Positions 45,648 through 54,205 of a stretch of DNA of 64,000 nt are shown here, piece by piece. This DNA is from Georgenia satyanarayanai (lineage in GTDB: Bacteria; Actinomycetota; Actinomycetes; Actinomycetales; Actinomycetaceae), in NCBI RefSeq assembly GCF_009193135.1, contig NZ_VUKC01000002.1, forward strand, positions 1-64,000, written 5' to 3'. Numbering within the stretch: the first letter of the stretch is position 1; each line of letters starts with the position of its first letter. The notes beneath the pieces are model-generated. The model had not been told where the DNA came from. It did no database searches and saw nothing but the letters and a program-made list of their open reading frames with translations. A program made the position numbers and the translations under genes.

Positions 45648-47153
45648 TCAGACGCTGCGGACGCCGGACGTCGCACGGCGGCCGCCACGGTTGCGGCCCT
45701 GGCCGCCGCCCTGCGCGGGGCGCGAGTCGACCGAGCCCTGACCGGTCGTGGAGGAGTACACGGCTCGCGAACCGGCACCACGGCTCGTGCCGCCGGTCCT
45801 CGCGCCTCCGCGGCTGCCGCCGCGCGGCGCACCCGCACCACCGGACCGCCCGCCGCCCTGGGGCGCACGCTCGGCGCCGGCCGAGGACGCCGCGCGCCCG
45901 CGCCCACCGCGCCGACGACCGTTGCCGCCACCGGTGCCGCGCTGCTGCTGCGGCGCGCTCGGCACGGTCGCCGCGGCCTCGGCCGGGGACACGAGCGGGG
46001 CGACCTCACCGACGAGCTCGGCGATCATCCGGTCCCCGGGGCGGACCTTGACCGGCTTCGCGGAGATCTTCGCCTGCCGGGTCAGCGTGCGCATGTCGCC
46101 GGCCTGCTCGGGGAGCATGATCGTGACGACGTCGCCGCCGGAGCCGGCACGGGCGGTGCGCCCGGAGCGGTGCAGGTAGGCCTTGTGCTCCGCGGGCGGG
46201 TCGACGTGGACGACGAGCTCGACGTCGTCGACGTGGATGCCGCGCGCGGCGATGTCGGTGGCGACGAGCACGCGCACGGTGCCGGTGGAGAAGGCCGCGA
46301 GGTTGCGCTCACGGGCCGGCTGCGTGAGGTTGCCGTGCAGGTCGACGGCGGGCACGCCGGCGGCCGTCAGCTGCTTCGCCAGACGCTTGGCCTGGTGCTT
46401 GGTGCGCGTGAAGAGCACCCGCTTGCCGGTGCCGGAGGCCAGGGCCTGGACGACGTCCTTCTTGTCGTCGGCGCCGGAGACGGCGAGGACGTGGTGCGTC
46501 ATCGCCGCGACGGGCGACTCGGCGCTGTCGACGGCGTGGTGCAGCGGGTCGGTGAGGTAGCGCTTGACGAGGACGTCGACGCCGTTGTCCAGGGTCGCGG
46601 AGAAGAGCATCCGCTGACCGGTGCGCGGGGTGCGGTCCATGATCCGCTTGACGCCGGGCAGGAAGCCGAGGTCGGCCATGTGGTCGGCCTCGTCGAGGAC
46701 GGTGACCTGCACGTCGTCGAGGGAGAGCATGCCCTGACCGAGGAGGTCCTCGAGGCGGCCGGGACAGGCGATGACGATGTCGACGCCGGAGCGCAGTGCG
46801 TTCACCTGCCGGGTCTGGTTGACGCCGCCGAAGATCGTCGTCGTCACCATGCCGAGCGACGTCGCGAGCGGCTCGACGACGGCGTTGACCTGGTTGGCGA
46901 GCTCACGCGTCGGCACGAGGACCAGGCCGCTGGGGCGCTTGGAGGTGCGGCGGCGGCCGGCGAGCCGGGTGACGAGCGGGAGGGCGAAGGCGAGGGTCTT
47001 GCCGGAGCCGGTCCGCCCGCGGCCGAGGACGTCCCGGCCCTTGAGGGTGTCCGGGAGGGTCGCCGACTGGATGGGGAAAGGGGCCGTGATGCCGGTGTCG
47101 CTGAGGTGCTGGACGACGGGCGCGGGCAGGTCAAAGGACGCGAAGGAGGTCAA
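45648..47153 (-). CDS. DEAD-box RNA helicase with RGG-rich tail
   Basis: A 501-residue superfamily 2 helicase. Walker A is GRGRTGSGKT, motif Ib is in PTRELANQV, motif II is LDEADHM, motif III is LFSATLD, and motifs V and VI are ATDIAARGIHVDDV and HRSGRTARAG. A C-terminal tail of about 100 residues is rich in Gly, Arg and Ala with RGG-like blocks, which bind RNA. The start is TTG 47153 behind AAAGG, giving the conserved MTSFASFDLP. It probably acts in ribosome assembly or RNA decay. Confidence 0.94.
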   Translation of the reverse strand: MTSFASFDLPAPVVQHLSDTGITAPFPIQSATLPDTLKGRDVLGRGRTGSGKTLAFALPLVTRLAGRRRTSKRPSGLVLVPTRELANQVNAVVEPLATSLGMVTTTIFGGVNQTRQVNALRSGVDIVIACPGRLEDLLGQGMLSLDDVQVTVLDEADHMADLGFLPGVKRIMDRTPRTGQRMLFSATLDNGVDVLVKRYLTDPLHHAVDSAESPVAAMTHHVLAVSGADDKKDVVQALASGTGKRVLFTRTKHQAKRLAKQLTAAGVPAVDLHGNLTQPARERNLAAFSTGTVRVLVATDIAARGIHVDDVELVVHVDPPAEHKAYLHRSGRTARAGSGGDVVTIMLPEQAGDMRTLTRQAKISAKPVKVRPGDRMIAELVGEVAPLVSPAEAAATVPSAPQQQRGTGGGNGRRRGGRGRAASSAGAERAPQGGGRSGGAGAPRGGSRGGARTGGTSRGAGSRAVYSSTTGQGSVDSRPAQGGGQGRNRGGRRATSGVRSV

Positions 47154-47338
47154 GGGTGCCTTTCAGGCTGAGAAGATCGGTCGGAGTTCGCCGTAACGGG
47201 ATCCGCAGCGATGACCGCTGCATCGAACTCGACGACGCCGGGCTCGCGATACGCGGTGCCCACGGCGTCCAGTATGCCCTACGGGGCCTTCCTGTGCCGG
47301 GGCATGTGTGTGACCTGCCGCGCGATAGCGTGCCTCGC

Positions 47339-49252
47339 GTGACCAGTGCCCCGCGCCTTCTCGCAGTCCTCACCCTCTTTCTGGCCGGCCTGCTGCTCCT
47401 CCCGCCGGCCGCGACGGCGGCGAGCGGGGACGTCGTCCGGCAGCTGGACATCACCATCGAGGTGCGCCCCGACGGGACGCTGGCGGTCACCGAGACCTAC
47501 GACTGGGACTTCGGTTCGCGGCAGGGCCTGGGCCTCACCCGCGTGCTCGACTCACGCTTCGACTACCAGCCGGACCCGGACAAGGTGCGGGTCTACGAGT
47601 ACGGGGGCTTCACGGCCGCCAGCCCCACGGGCGCGCCCGCCGGGGTGTGGCCCACCGACGAGGGCGCCCGGGTGCGCGTGGACGTCGGCGCCCCGGACGG
47701 CTCGGAGGACCGGCGCAGCGGCCGGCAGACCTACGTCCTGCGCTACACGGTCGACGGCGCCCTCAACGCGGTCCGCGACGACCCCACCGTCCCCGACCGG
47801 GACGAGCTGTACTGGAACGCCACCGGCCACGACTGGGACGTGCCCATCGAGCAGGCGACGGTCACCGTCACCGGCCCGGCCGACGTCGTCGACCATGCCT
47901 GCTACGAGGGCAGCCGCGGGTCGACCGCCGAGTGCGCCTCCCTGGACGCCGACGGCGGCCGGGTGCGGGCGACGAGCGGTCACCTGCCGTCAGGCTCGGG
48001 GGTGACCGTCGTGGCCGCCTACCCGGCCGGCACCTTCGGGGCGGTCGAGCCGATCCTCGAGGACCGCCCCGAGCGGCTGCTGTGGGCCGGGGACGGCGCC
48101 GCCCCCACCGCCGCCCGCTTCGTGCGGGACAACCTCGCCTGGCTGGCGCCGCTCGCCATGGTGGGACCGGTGGTCCTCGCCGTGTTCCGCGTGCGGCGAG
48201 GACGCGACCTCCACTTCGCCGACCTGCCGCCCGGGGTGCTGCCGGCGCCGGGCACGACGCCGCGGGTGGAGGTCCTGCGCGACGACCCCGCCGTCGCCGT
48301 CCGTTTCACCCCGCCCGACGACCTGCGCCCCGGCGAGGTCGGCACCCTCGACGAGAAGACGGCGACGACGACGCACGTCTCGGCCACGCTCATCGACCTC
48401 GCGGTCCGCGGCTTCCTCCAGATCCGGGAGGCGGGCACGAGCTGGCGCGGGAGGACGAACGACTGGCTGCTCGTCGCGACGCCCGAGGCGGCACGCGGCG
48501 CGCTGCGCGACTACGAGCGCACGCTCCTCGAGAAGATCTTCGCGGGCCGCAGCCAGGTGCAGATGTCGCAGCTGCGCAACACCTTCGCCGGGACGCTGCG
48601 CACCGCCCGCCGGCAGCTCGCCGCCGGCCTGGCCGGGCTCTTCACCGGGCGCTTGCGACCCGCGACGCAGGGCTCGGTGGCCTCTCTCCTGCCCCTGGTC
48701 ATCATCGGCTTCGTCGTGCTCAACATCGGCGGTGGGATCGTCGGGGCCGCCGCGAGCGGACCGGCGAGCATCGTCCTCGTCCTCGTCGCCGGCGTCGTCC
48801 TCGCCGCGTTCCTCCTCGCCTGGGGGCTGACCCGGAGGGCACGACAGCAGCGCACACCGGTCGGCCGGGCGCTCCACGAGCAGTCCCGCGGCTTCCGGCT
48901 CTACCTCACGACGGCGGAGGCCCACCAGCTGCGCGTCGAGGAGGGCGAGGACATCTTCTCCCGCTACCTGCCCTACGCCATCGTCTACGACGCGGCCGAG
49001 CGCTGGGCCGGCATCTTCGCCCGGCTCGAGGCCCACGGCCACCAGGTGGCCCGGCCCACCTGGTACGTCGGGGCGCACGGCTTCCACGGCGGCAGCTTCA
49101 CCACCCTCGGCAGTGCCCTGTCCTCCTTCTCCTCCACCGCCGGCCGGACCCTGTCCTCCACCCCCGGCTCCTCGGGCGGCTCGGGCTCGCGGGGCGGTGG
49201 TGGCGGCTTCTCCGGTGGGGGCGGAGGCGGAGGGGGCGGCGGCGGGCGCTGA
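47339..49252 (+). CDS. DUF2207-domain membrane protein
   Basis: A 637-residue protein. A signal peptide ends at AATAAS. The outer DUF2207 domain begins with LDITIEVRPDGTLAVTETYDW (residues about 37-57). Membrane helices lie near 265-285 and as a pair near 440-500, and cytoplasmic domains contain DEKTATTTHVSATLIDLAVRG. The tail is a long Ser/Gly run ending in GGGGGGGGR. The role is unknown and envelope-related. TAGCGT (47326-47331) 7 nt before GTG 47339 suggests a leaderless mRNA. Confidence 0.85.
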   Translation: MTSAPRLLAVLTLFLAGLLLLPPAATAASGDVVRQLDITIEVRPDGTLAVTETYDWDFGSRQGLGLTRVLDSRFDYQPDPDKVRVYEYGGFTAASPTGAPAGVWPTDEGARVRVDVGAPDGSEDRRSGRQTYVLRYTVDGALNAVRDDPTVPDRDELYWNATGHDWDVPIEQATVTVTGPADVVDHACYEGSRGSTAECASLDADGGRVRATSGHLPSGSGVTVVAAYPAGTFGAVEPILEDRPERLLWAGDGAAPTAARFVRDNLAWLAPLAMVGPVVLAVFRVRRGRDLHFADLPPGVLPAPGTTPRVEVLRDDPAVAVRFTPPDDLRPGEVGTLDEKTATTTHVSATLIDLAVRGFLQIREAGTSWRGRTNDWLLVATPEAARGALRDYERTLLEKIFAGRSQVQMSQLRNTFAGTLRTARRQLAAGLAGLFTGRLRPATQGSVASLLPLVIIGFVVLNIGGGIVGAAASGPASIVLVLVAGVVLAAFLLAWGLTRRARQQRTPVGRALHEQSRGFRLYLTTAEAHQLRVEEGEDIFSRYLPYAIVYDAAERWAGIFARLEAHGHQVARPTWYVGAHGFHGGSFTTLGSALSSFSSTAGRTLSSTPGSSGGSGSRGGGGGFSGGGGGGGGGGGR

Positions 49253-49258
49253 CACGAC

Positions 49259-49293
49259 GACGCCGGCCGGCCCCAGTGGGACCGGCCGGCGTC
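49259..49293. terminator. Bidirectional terminator hairpin
   Basis: Perfect 12-bp stem GACGCCGGCCGG / CCGGCCGGCGTC with an 11-nt loop that can add three more pairs. It is placed between the convergent stops at 49252 and 49304. Confidence 0.7.
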
Positions 49294-49303
49294 GCCGTCA
49301 GGC

Positions 49304-49573
49304 TCAGCGGCGTCGAGCGCTGCCCTTGTTCGTGATGCCCAGGTAGATGCTGATGAAGAGGATCGCGGCGACGACCGAGATGGCCCAGCGGATCCAGTCG
49401 ATACCGCCCGTGTCGTCCACGCCCAGGACACCGGCCAGCCAGTAGCCGGCCAGGGCGCCCAGCACACCGAGGATGATGGTCCACAGGATGCCGAGGTTCT
49501 GGTCGCCCTTCATGAACAGCCGGGCGAGCGCGCCGATGACGGCTCCGAAGATGATGAGACCGATGATCTCCAT
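49304..49573 (-). CDS. GlsB/YeaQ/YmgE-family stress membrane protein
   Basis: An 89-residue protein with three hydrophobic segments (IIGLIIFGAVIGALARLF, ILWTIILGVLGALAGYWLAG, and WAISVVAAILFISIYLG). It has the family turn MKGDQNLGI and a basic end. It is a transglycosylase-associated-family protein linked to stress, with unknown biochemistry. GGAAGGA precedes ATG 49573. Confidence 0.92.
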   Translation of the reverse strand: MEIIGLIIFGAVIGALARLFMKGDQNLGILWTIILGVLGALAGYWLAGVLGVDDTGGIDWIRWAISVVAAILFISIYLGITNKGSARRR

Positions 49574-49671
49574 GGCATTCCTTCCACTCACTGGGCGGCA
49601 CCATTGGGGTGACGCCGGGTGTTCGTCCGGAATCGTGGCACGGGCGCTGGGGGCCCGCACTCCGAGTGGTC

Positions 49672-50436
49672 TCAGACCGGTTCGACGTCGACGGCGAGCG
49701 CCAGGTGGTCCGACACCGGCAGACGCACCGCGCTCGCCCCGCTCGGGGCACGCAGGCCCGGTCCGGCGAGGACGTGGTCGAGCTGACGGCGCGGGCGGCG
49801 CGCACTGAACGTGGCCGCCCGGGCCAGCCCGCTCATCCCCGTCACGCGGGCGGCGTCGTCGGGCCCCATGTTGAGGTCGCCGAGCAGGAGGTGCGGGCCG
49901 GGCAGGGTCCGCAGCGCCCACGCCGACTCGGCCAGCTGGCGCCGGGCCACCGGCGGGGCGACGGACAGGTGCGTGCAGCCCACCGTCACCGGGCCGAAGG
50001 GCGCCTGGACGACGGCGGCGAGCAGGACACGCGGCTGGTCGAGCCGCACCTGGAAGCCGAGGCGGGTGGCGGCGGGCGCGACACGGACCGGTCCCGGCCG
50101 CAGCGGCCGCACGTGCCAGGAGCTCACCGGCCAGCGGCTGAGGAGGGCGACGCCGTAGCCGGCGTCGTCGGGCACGTCGGAGGGGACGGGGCGGCGGCGC
50201 AGCCCTCGGGTGGACCCGGCGAACGCGGCGGCGAAGCGGTGCCAGCGGAAGCCGAGGGTCTCGGCGATGACGGCCGTCTCGTCGATGCGGCCGCTGCGGG
50301 CCTGGCCCTTGTCGACCTCCTGGAGGGCGAGGAGGTCACCGGGCAGGTCGCGGAACGCGGCCGCGAGCCGCTCGGCGGAGCTCGCGTCGCCGACGAGCGG
50401 GTGCCCGTGCTGGATGTTCGACGTCACGACCAGCAC
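49672..50436 (-). CDS. Endonuclease/exonuclease/phosphatase-family hydrolase
   Basis: A 254-residue EEP-fold metalloenzyme. Active-site segments are SNIQHG (residues 6-11), LLALQEVDKG with the metal-binding Glu, LLLGDLNMGPDD, RRQLDHVLAG and the final PVSDHLAL. No signal peptide is evident, so it is probably cytoplasmic. Family members cleave nucleic acids, phospholipids or inositol phosphates, and the substrate here is unknown. It begins 10 nt after the msrB stop. Confidence 0.88.
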   Translation of the reverse strand: MLVVTSNIQHGHPLVGDASSAERLAAAFRDLPGDLLALQEVDKGQARSGRIDETAVIAETLGFRWHRFAAAFAGSTRGLRRRPVPSDVPDDAGYGVALLSRWPVSSWHVRPLRPGPVRVAPAATRLGFQVRLDQPRVLLAAVVQAPFGPVTVGCTHLSVAPPVARRQLAESAWALRTLPGPHLLLGDLNMGPDDAARVTGMSGLARAATFSARRPRRQLDHVLAGPGLRAPSGASAVRLPVSDHLALAVDVEPV

Positions 50437-50446
50437 GGGCGGCCTC

Positions 50447-50869
50447 TCAGCGCTCCTCGAAGGTGAGCGCCACGGAGTTCATGCAGTAACGGTCCCCGGT
50501 GGGGGTCTGGGGGGCGTCGGGGAAGACGTGGCCCAGGTGGGAGTCGCACCGGGCGCAGCGCACCTCGGTACGGACCATGCCCAGGGTGCGGTCCTCGAGG
50601 AGGGTGACCGCCTCGGAGTCCTGCGGGGAGAAGAAGCTCGGCCACCCGCAGTGGGCGTCGAACTTCGTGGTCGAGCGGAAGAGCTCGGCCCCGCAGGCGC
50701 GGCAGCTGTAGACGCCGGCGCGGTTCTCGTGGAGGAGCTCGCCGGTGCCCGGCCGCTCCGTGCCTGCCTCACGCAGGACGTGGTACTCCTTGGGCGAGAG
50801 GCGCTCGCGCCACTCCTCCTCGCTCAGCGCCACCTTGGTGAACGCCACGCGCTGGTTCTCGGTGCTCAT
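50447..50869 (-). CDS. msrB: Peptide-methionine (R)-S-oxide reductase
   Basis: A 140-residue MsrB that reduces methionine-R-sulfoxide in proteins. Two zinc-binding CxxC pairs are present (SCRACG and RCARCDS), along with [14 protein letters not shown] and the catalytic Cys in RYCMNSVAL near residue 129. The start at ATG 50869 gives the usual length. Confidence 0.96.
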   Translation of the reverse strand: MSTENQRVAFTKVALSEEEWRERLSPKEYHVLREAGTERPGTGELLHENRAGVYSCRACGAELFRSTTKFDAHCGWPSFFSPQDSEAVTLLEDRTLGMVRTEVRCARCDSHLGHVFPDAPQTPTGDRYCMNSVALTFEER

Positions 50870-50901
50870 GTCCCCATCTTGCGCCTGCTCGGGCCGGGAA
50901 G

Positions 50902-51438
50902 TCACGTCGGGGCGCCCGGGCGTGGCTCGACGAGCTGCTTGCCGAAGACGTGGGTGACGTAGGGGTTGTCCTCGTCCCGCTCGACGGGCTCGTAGCCGCT
51001 GGCCCGGTAGAGCCCGCAGGCCTCGACGAGGGACTCGTTGACGCCGAGGAGCACGCGCTGCCCGCCGAGCGAACGGGCGCGGTTCTCCAGGGAGCGGAGG
51101 AGGAACCGGCCCAGCCCGCGGCCGCGGACGTCGGGCTTGAGCCACATCCGCCGGATCTCCACGACCCCGGGCTCGAGCACGTGCACCGCCCCGAATCCGA
51201 CGACGGCACCCGTGCCGACCTCGCTCAGCAGCATGAAGTCCCCGCGCGGCGGGGTGACCTCGGCCGGGTCGGCGGCGTCCGCGAACGACGGGTCGATGTC
51301 GAGGCGGTCACTGAGCTCGGCGAGGTAGGCACGCATCGCGTGCGCCGCCGCGTCACTGCCGGCCTGGCCCTCGAGGACCCGTACCGGCGGCGCCCCCGGG
51401 GCCCGGCGTGCCCGGCCTGCCGTCGCCTCCATCGCCAC
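50902..51438 (-). CDS. GNAT-family N-acetyltransferase
   Basis: A 178-residue GNAT. Strand 4 and the acetyl-CoA loop read [20 protein letters not shown], followed by [14 protein letters not shown] and the C-terminal [20 protein letters not shown]. The substrate is unknown. GTG 51438 is preferred because AAGG lies 8 nt upstream. ATG 51432 is the alternative. Confidence 0.85.
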   Translation of the reverse strand: MAMEATAGRARRAPGAPPVRVLEGQAGSDAAAHAMRAYLAELSDRLDIDPSFADAADPAEVTPPRGDFMLLSEVGTGAVVGFGAVHVLEPGVVEIRRMWLKPDVRGRGLGRFLLRSLENRARSLGGQRVLLGVNESLVEACGLYRASGYEPVERDEDNPYVTHVFGKQLVEPRPGAPT

Positions 51439-51489
51439 AGTGTGCACCTTCCCCCTGCGTCCTGTCTCGCGCGGTCCTAGGCTCACGCC

Positions 51490-52458
51490 ATGGAGCAGCA
51501 GGCGGCGCACCGGCCCAGGCTGTGCGTGCTCGCGCCCACCCCCCTGCTCATGGTCGAGGTCGAGCCCGGTGAGGACGAGGAGTACGAGCACTCGGCCGAC
51601 CTCCACCTCCACCCCGGCGGCCAGGGTCTGTGGGTGGCCCGGATGGCGATCTCGCTCGGCGCGGACGTCACCGTGTGCGGACCCTTCGGCGGCGAGGTCG
51701 GCGCCGTGCTCGCCCACATGCTCACCGAGGAGAGGCTCACCGTGCGGGCCGTTCCCTACAACGCGGGCAACGGCGCCTACGTGCACGACCGCCGCGGCGG
51801 GGACCGCGCCACGCTCGCCCACATGGTGCCCCCGCAGCTGACCCGTCACGAGCTCGACGACCTCTACGGCACGGTCCTCGTCGAGGCGCTCGAGTCGGAC
51901 GTCCTCGTCCTCACCGGAGCGGAGCCGGACCGGGTGCTGCCCGCGCGCTTCTTCTCGCGCCTCGTGCGCGACGTGCGCAGCGTGGACAAGCCGATCGTCG
52001 CGGACCTCTCCGGTGACGCCGCCCGGGCGGCCGCAGCGGAGGGCCCCACGGTCCTCAAGATGAGCCACGAGGAGCTCCAGGCCGCCGGTCTCACCACCGG
52101 CGACTCCCTCGAGGAGCTGCAGGCGGCGGGCCGGGGGCTCGTCAAGCAGGGCGTCGGGGCCATGCTCATCTCGCGCGCCGGCGAGCCGACCCTCCTCGTG
52201 ACGGCCGAGTCCACGCGACTGCTCGTCGGGCCCGTCGTCACACCCCTGGACCACCGCGGCGCCGGGGACTCGATGACGGCCGGGGTGGCGGTCGCGCTGG
52301 GCCGGGGCGCCACCGTGGGCGAGGCCGCGCGCCTGGGAGCCGCGGCCGGAGCGCTCAACGTCACGCGCCGCGGGCTGGGGACGGGCCGCCGGGAGCAGAT
52401 CGAACGCTTCGCGGACCGCATCGGCATCGAGGTCGTGTCCGAGGGCGGGGAGGAGTGA
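51490..52458 (+). CDS. PfkB-family carbohydrate kinase (1-phosphofructokinase-like)
   Basis: A 322-residue ribokinase-fold kinase. N-terminal HPGGQGLWVARMAISLG is the substrate-binding glycine segment, and DHRGAGDSMTAGVAVALG holds the anion hole and catalytic Asp near the C-terminus. It resembles the LacC/FruK branch, but the sugar phosphate is uncertain. TAGGCT (51478-51483) lies 6 nt before the ATG without a ribosome site, suggesting a leaderless mRNA. surE begins 3 nt after the stop. Confidence 0.85.
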   Translation: MEQQAAHRPRLCVLAPTPLLMVEVEPGEDEEYEHSADLHLHPGGQGLWVARMAISLGADVTVCGPFGGEVGAVLAHMLTEERLTVRAVPYNAGNGAYVHDRRGGDRATLAHMVPPQLTRHELDDLYGTVLVEALESDVLVLTGAEPDRVLPARFFSRLVRDVRSVDKPIVADLSGDAARAAAAEGPTVLKMSHEELQAAGLTTGDSLEELQAAGRGLVKQGVGAMLISRAGEPTLLVTAESTRLLVGPVVTPLDHRGAGDSMTAGVAVALGRGATVGEAARLGAAAGALNVTRRGLGTGRREQIERFADRIGIEVVSEGGEE

Positions 52459-52461
52459 GGC

Positions 52462-53337
52462 GTGAGGGTCCTGATCACCAATGACGACGGCATCCTGTCC
52501 CCCGGGCTCGTCGTGCTCGCGCACGTCGCCCTCGAGGCGGGCTGCGACGTCGTCGTCGCGGCGCCGCACCGCCAGTACTCGGGGGCCAGCGCGTCCCTCA
52601 CCGCGCAGGAGGTCGACGGGCGTCTCGCCCTCGTCGACGCCCGCCCGCCCGGCCTGCCCGACGGCGTGCCCGCCTTCGGCGTCAAGGCCGCTCCCGCCCT
52701 CATCGCCTTCGTCGCGGCCTACGGGGCCTTCGGCCAGCGCCCCGACCTCGTGCTGTCGGGGGTGAACCTCGGCGCGAACACGGGGCGGGCCACGCTCCAC
52801 TCCGGCACGGTGGGTGCGGCCCTGTCCGCGGCCACCCAGGGCATCCCGGCCCTGGCGGTGTCGATCGCCTCGGCCGAGCCGCAGCACTGGGACACCGCCC
52901 GGCTCGTCACCACGCACGCCTTCGCCTGGCTGCGCGAGCAGGGCCCGGACGAGGAGCGGGTGCTCAACGTCAACGTGCCCGACATCCCCGCCGACCAGCT
53001 GCGCGGCCTGCGCCCGGCTCGGCTGGCGAGCTTCGGCGCCGTCCAGGCTCGGGTGAAGGAGAAGGGCAAGAACTACGTCATGCTCACCTACTCCGGCGTG
53101 GACGCCGTCGAGGAGCCCGGCTCGGACCACAACCTCCTCACCCGCGGCTGGGCCACCGCCACCCTGCTCACCGCCCCCTACGACGAGCCCGGGAACGCCG
53201 AGCTGCCGAGCTTCACCGGCCGCGGCTCCGCTGCCGTCTCGGTGGACGTCGGAGCCGGCACGGTCATGAGCTCCAACGACGACAGGCCCAGCGGGGAGAT
53301 CACCGACGACCAGGGCGAGGCCGCCGCCACCCGCTGA
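52462..53337 (+). CDS. surE: 5'/3'-nucleotidase SurE
   Basis: A 291-residue survival protein that removes phosphate from nucleoside 5'- and 3'-monophosphates. The metal site starts with ITNDDG (residues 5-10), followed by APHRQYSGASASLT and SGVNLGANTG, each in the expected place. There is an extra C-terminal tail of about 25 residues. GTG 52462 has GGAGTGAGG just upstream, inside the pfkB end, so the pair is translated together. Confidence 0.94.
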   Translation: MRVLITNDDGILSPGLVVLAHVALEAGCDVVVAAPHRQYSGASASLTAQEVDGRLALVDARPPGLPDGVPAFGVKAAPALIAFVAAYGAFGQRPDLVLSGVNLGANTGRATLHSGTVGAALSAATQGIPALAVSIASAEPQHWDTARLVTTHAFAWLREQGPDEERVLNVNVPDIPADQLRGLRPARLASFGAVQARVKEKGKNYVMLTYSGVDAVEEPGSDHNLLTRGWATATLLTAPYDEPGNAELPSFTGRGSAAVSVDVGAGTVMSSNDDRPSGEITDDQGEAAATR

Positions 53338-53347
53338 GCCGCCGTCG

Positions 53348-53908
53348 TCAGACGTCCGCGACCGGCTCCTCCTCGGCCGGCGCACCGCCGGCGCGCCGAC
53401 TGCGCCGGTCCTTGACGGCCATGACGACGGCACCGACGAGCAGCCCGCCCCCGCCGCCGATGACGCCGCCCTTGACCATGGAGGCGAGCGGGCCCGAGTC
53501 GAGGTCCGGGGCGGGCAGCTCGACCAGGCCGTGCCCGGTGAACACCGTCCAGGCCAGGGCAGCGAGGACGACGGCGAAGCCGCCGAACACGGCAAGGCCG
53601 GCGTTCCGCTTGAGGCCTGGCTCAGCACGGAAGGCGAGCTCGCTCACGTCCACCCCGTGGCGCCCGGCGTACCAGATCGTCGCCCCGCTCTGCAGGCCGA
53701 CGAGGACCAGCAGGAGCACCGGCAGCAGCAGCTGCCCGAGCACCGCCCCGACGACCGCAACGGCCATCGACACGTAGATGGCCAGCATGAAGCCGAAGGT
53801 GCTGGCCTCCATGAAGACGGCGCGCTCACGCTCGTCCCCGTAGCCGGCGCTGTCCAGCGCCAGGAGGCGGTCGGCCGCCCGGTCCCGTGCTCCGCGGGTG
53901 CTCGTCAT
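53348..53908 (-). CDS. Membrane protein paired with XRE regulator
   Basis: A 186-residue protein with about four hydrophobic segments (33-58, 60-78, 103-125 and 143-168) and cytoplasmic basic loops. It carries no motif I recognise. The ATGA overlap with the upstream XRE gene (4 nt) shows coupled translation. Small XRE regulator and membrane-protein pairs are common in actinobacteria and Firmicutes, with unclear function. Confidence 0.75.
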   Translation of the reverse strand: MTSTRGARDRAADRLLALDSAGYGDERERAVFMEASTFGFMLAIYVSMAVAVVGAVLGQLLLPVLLLVLVGLQSGATIWYAGRHGVDVSELAFRAEPGLKRNAGLAVFGGFAVVLAALAWTVFTGHGLVELPAPDLDSGPLASMVKGGVIGGGGGLLVGAVVMAVKDRRSRRAGGAPAEEEPVADV

Positions 53909-54156
53909 CGTCGTGCCTCTCCTGGGGTGGTGTTCTCGTCCTCGCCGAACAGCTCCTCGACGGTGGCGCTCAACGCGCGGGCGATCCGCAGCGCGAGGTA
54001 GACCGACGGCGCGTAGTCCCCCTGCTCGACGGCGATGACCGTCTGCCGGCTGACACCGACCGCGGTGGCGAGCTCCGCCTGCGTCAGGCGCTGCGCACGC
54101 CGGTGCCTGCGGACCGGGTTGTCCGTGCCGCCCACGGTGGCTGCGCGTCGGCTCAT
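53905..54156 (-). CDS. XRE-family helix-turn-helix regulator
   Basis: An 83-residue DNA-binding protein that is essentially one Cro/CI-type domain. The helix-turn-helix is LTQAELATAVGVSRQTVIAV (residues 24-43), followed by QGDYAPSVYLALRIARAL and an acidic tail. No ribosome site precedes ATG 54156. A TAACAT -10 (54169-54164) sits 6 nt before it, so the mRNA is probably leaderless. The palindrome over its promoter suggests autoregulation. Confidence 0.93.
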   Translation of the reverse strand: MSRRAATVGGTDNPVRRHRRAQRLTQAELATAVGVSRQTVIAVEQGDYAPSVYLALRIARALSATVEELFGEDENTTPGEARR

Positions 54157-54163
54157 CGCTCGA

Positions 54164-54192
54164 TGTTAAGGATCATTGACATCAATTGTCAA
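54164..54192 (-). promoter_or_regulatory. XRE promoter with overlapping palindromic operator
   Basis: Reading leftward, TTGACA (54192-54187) is a consensus -35, separated by about 17-18 nt from TTAACAT (54170-54164). The -35 is one arm of a perfect inverted repeat TTGACA-TCAAT-TGTCAA (54176-54192). A third TTGACA lies at 54199-54204 on the plus strand. A repressor bound here would block the promoter. Confidence 0.65.
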
Positions 54193-54205
54193 GCCTCCTT
54201 GACAC

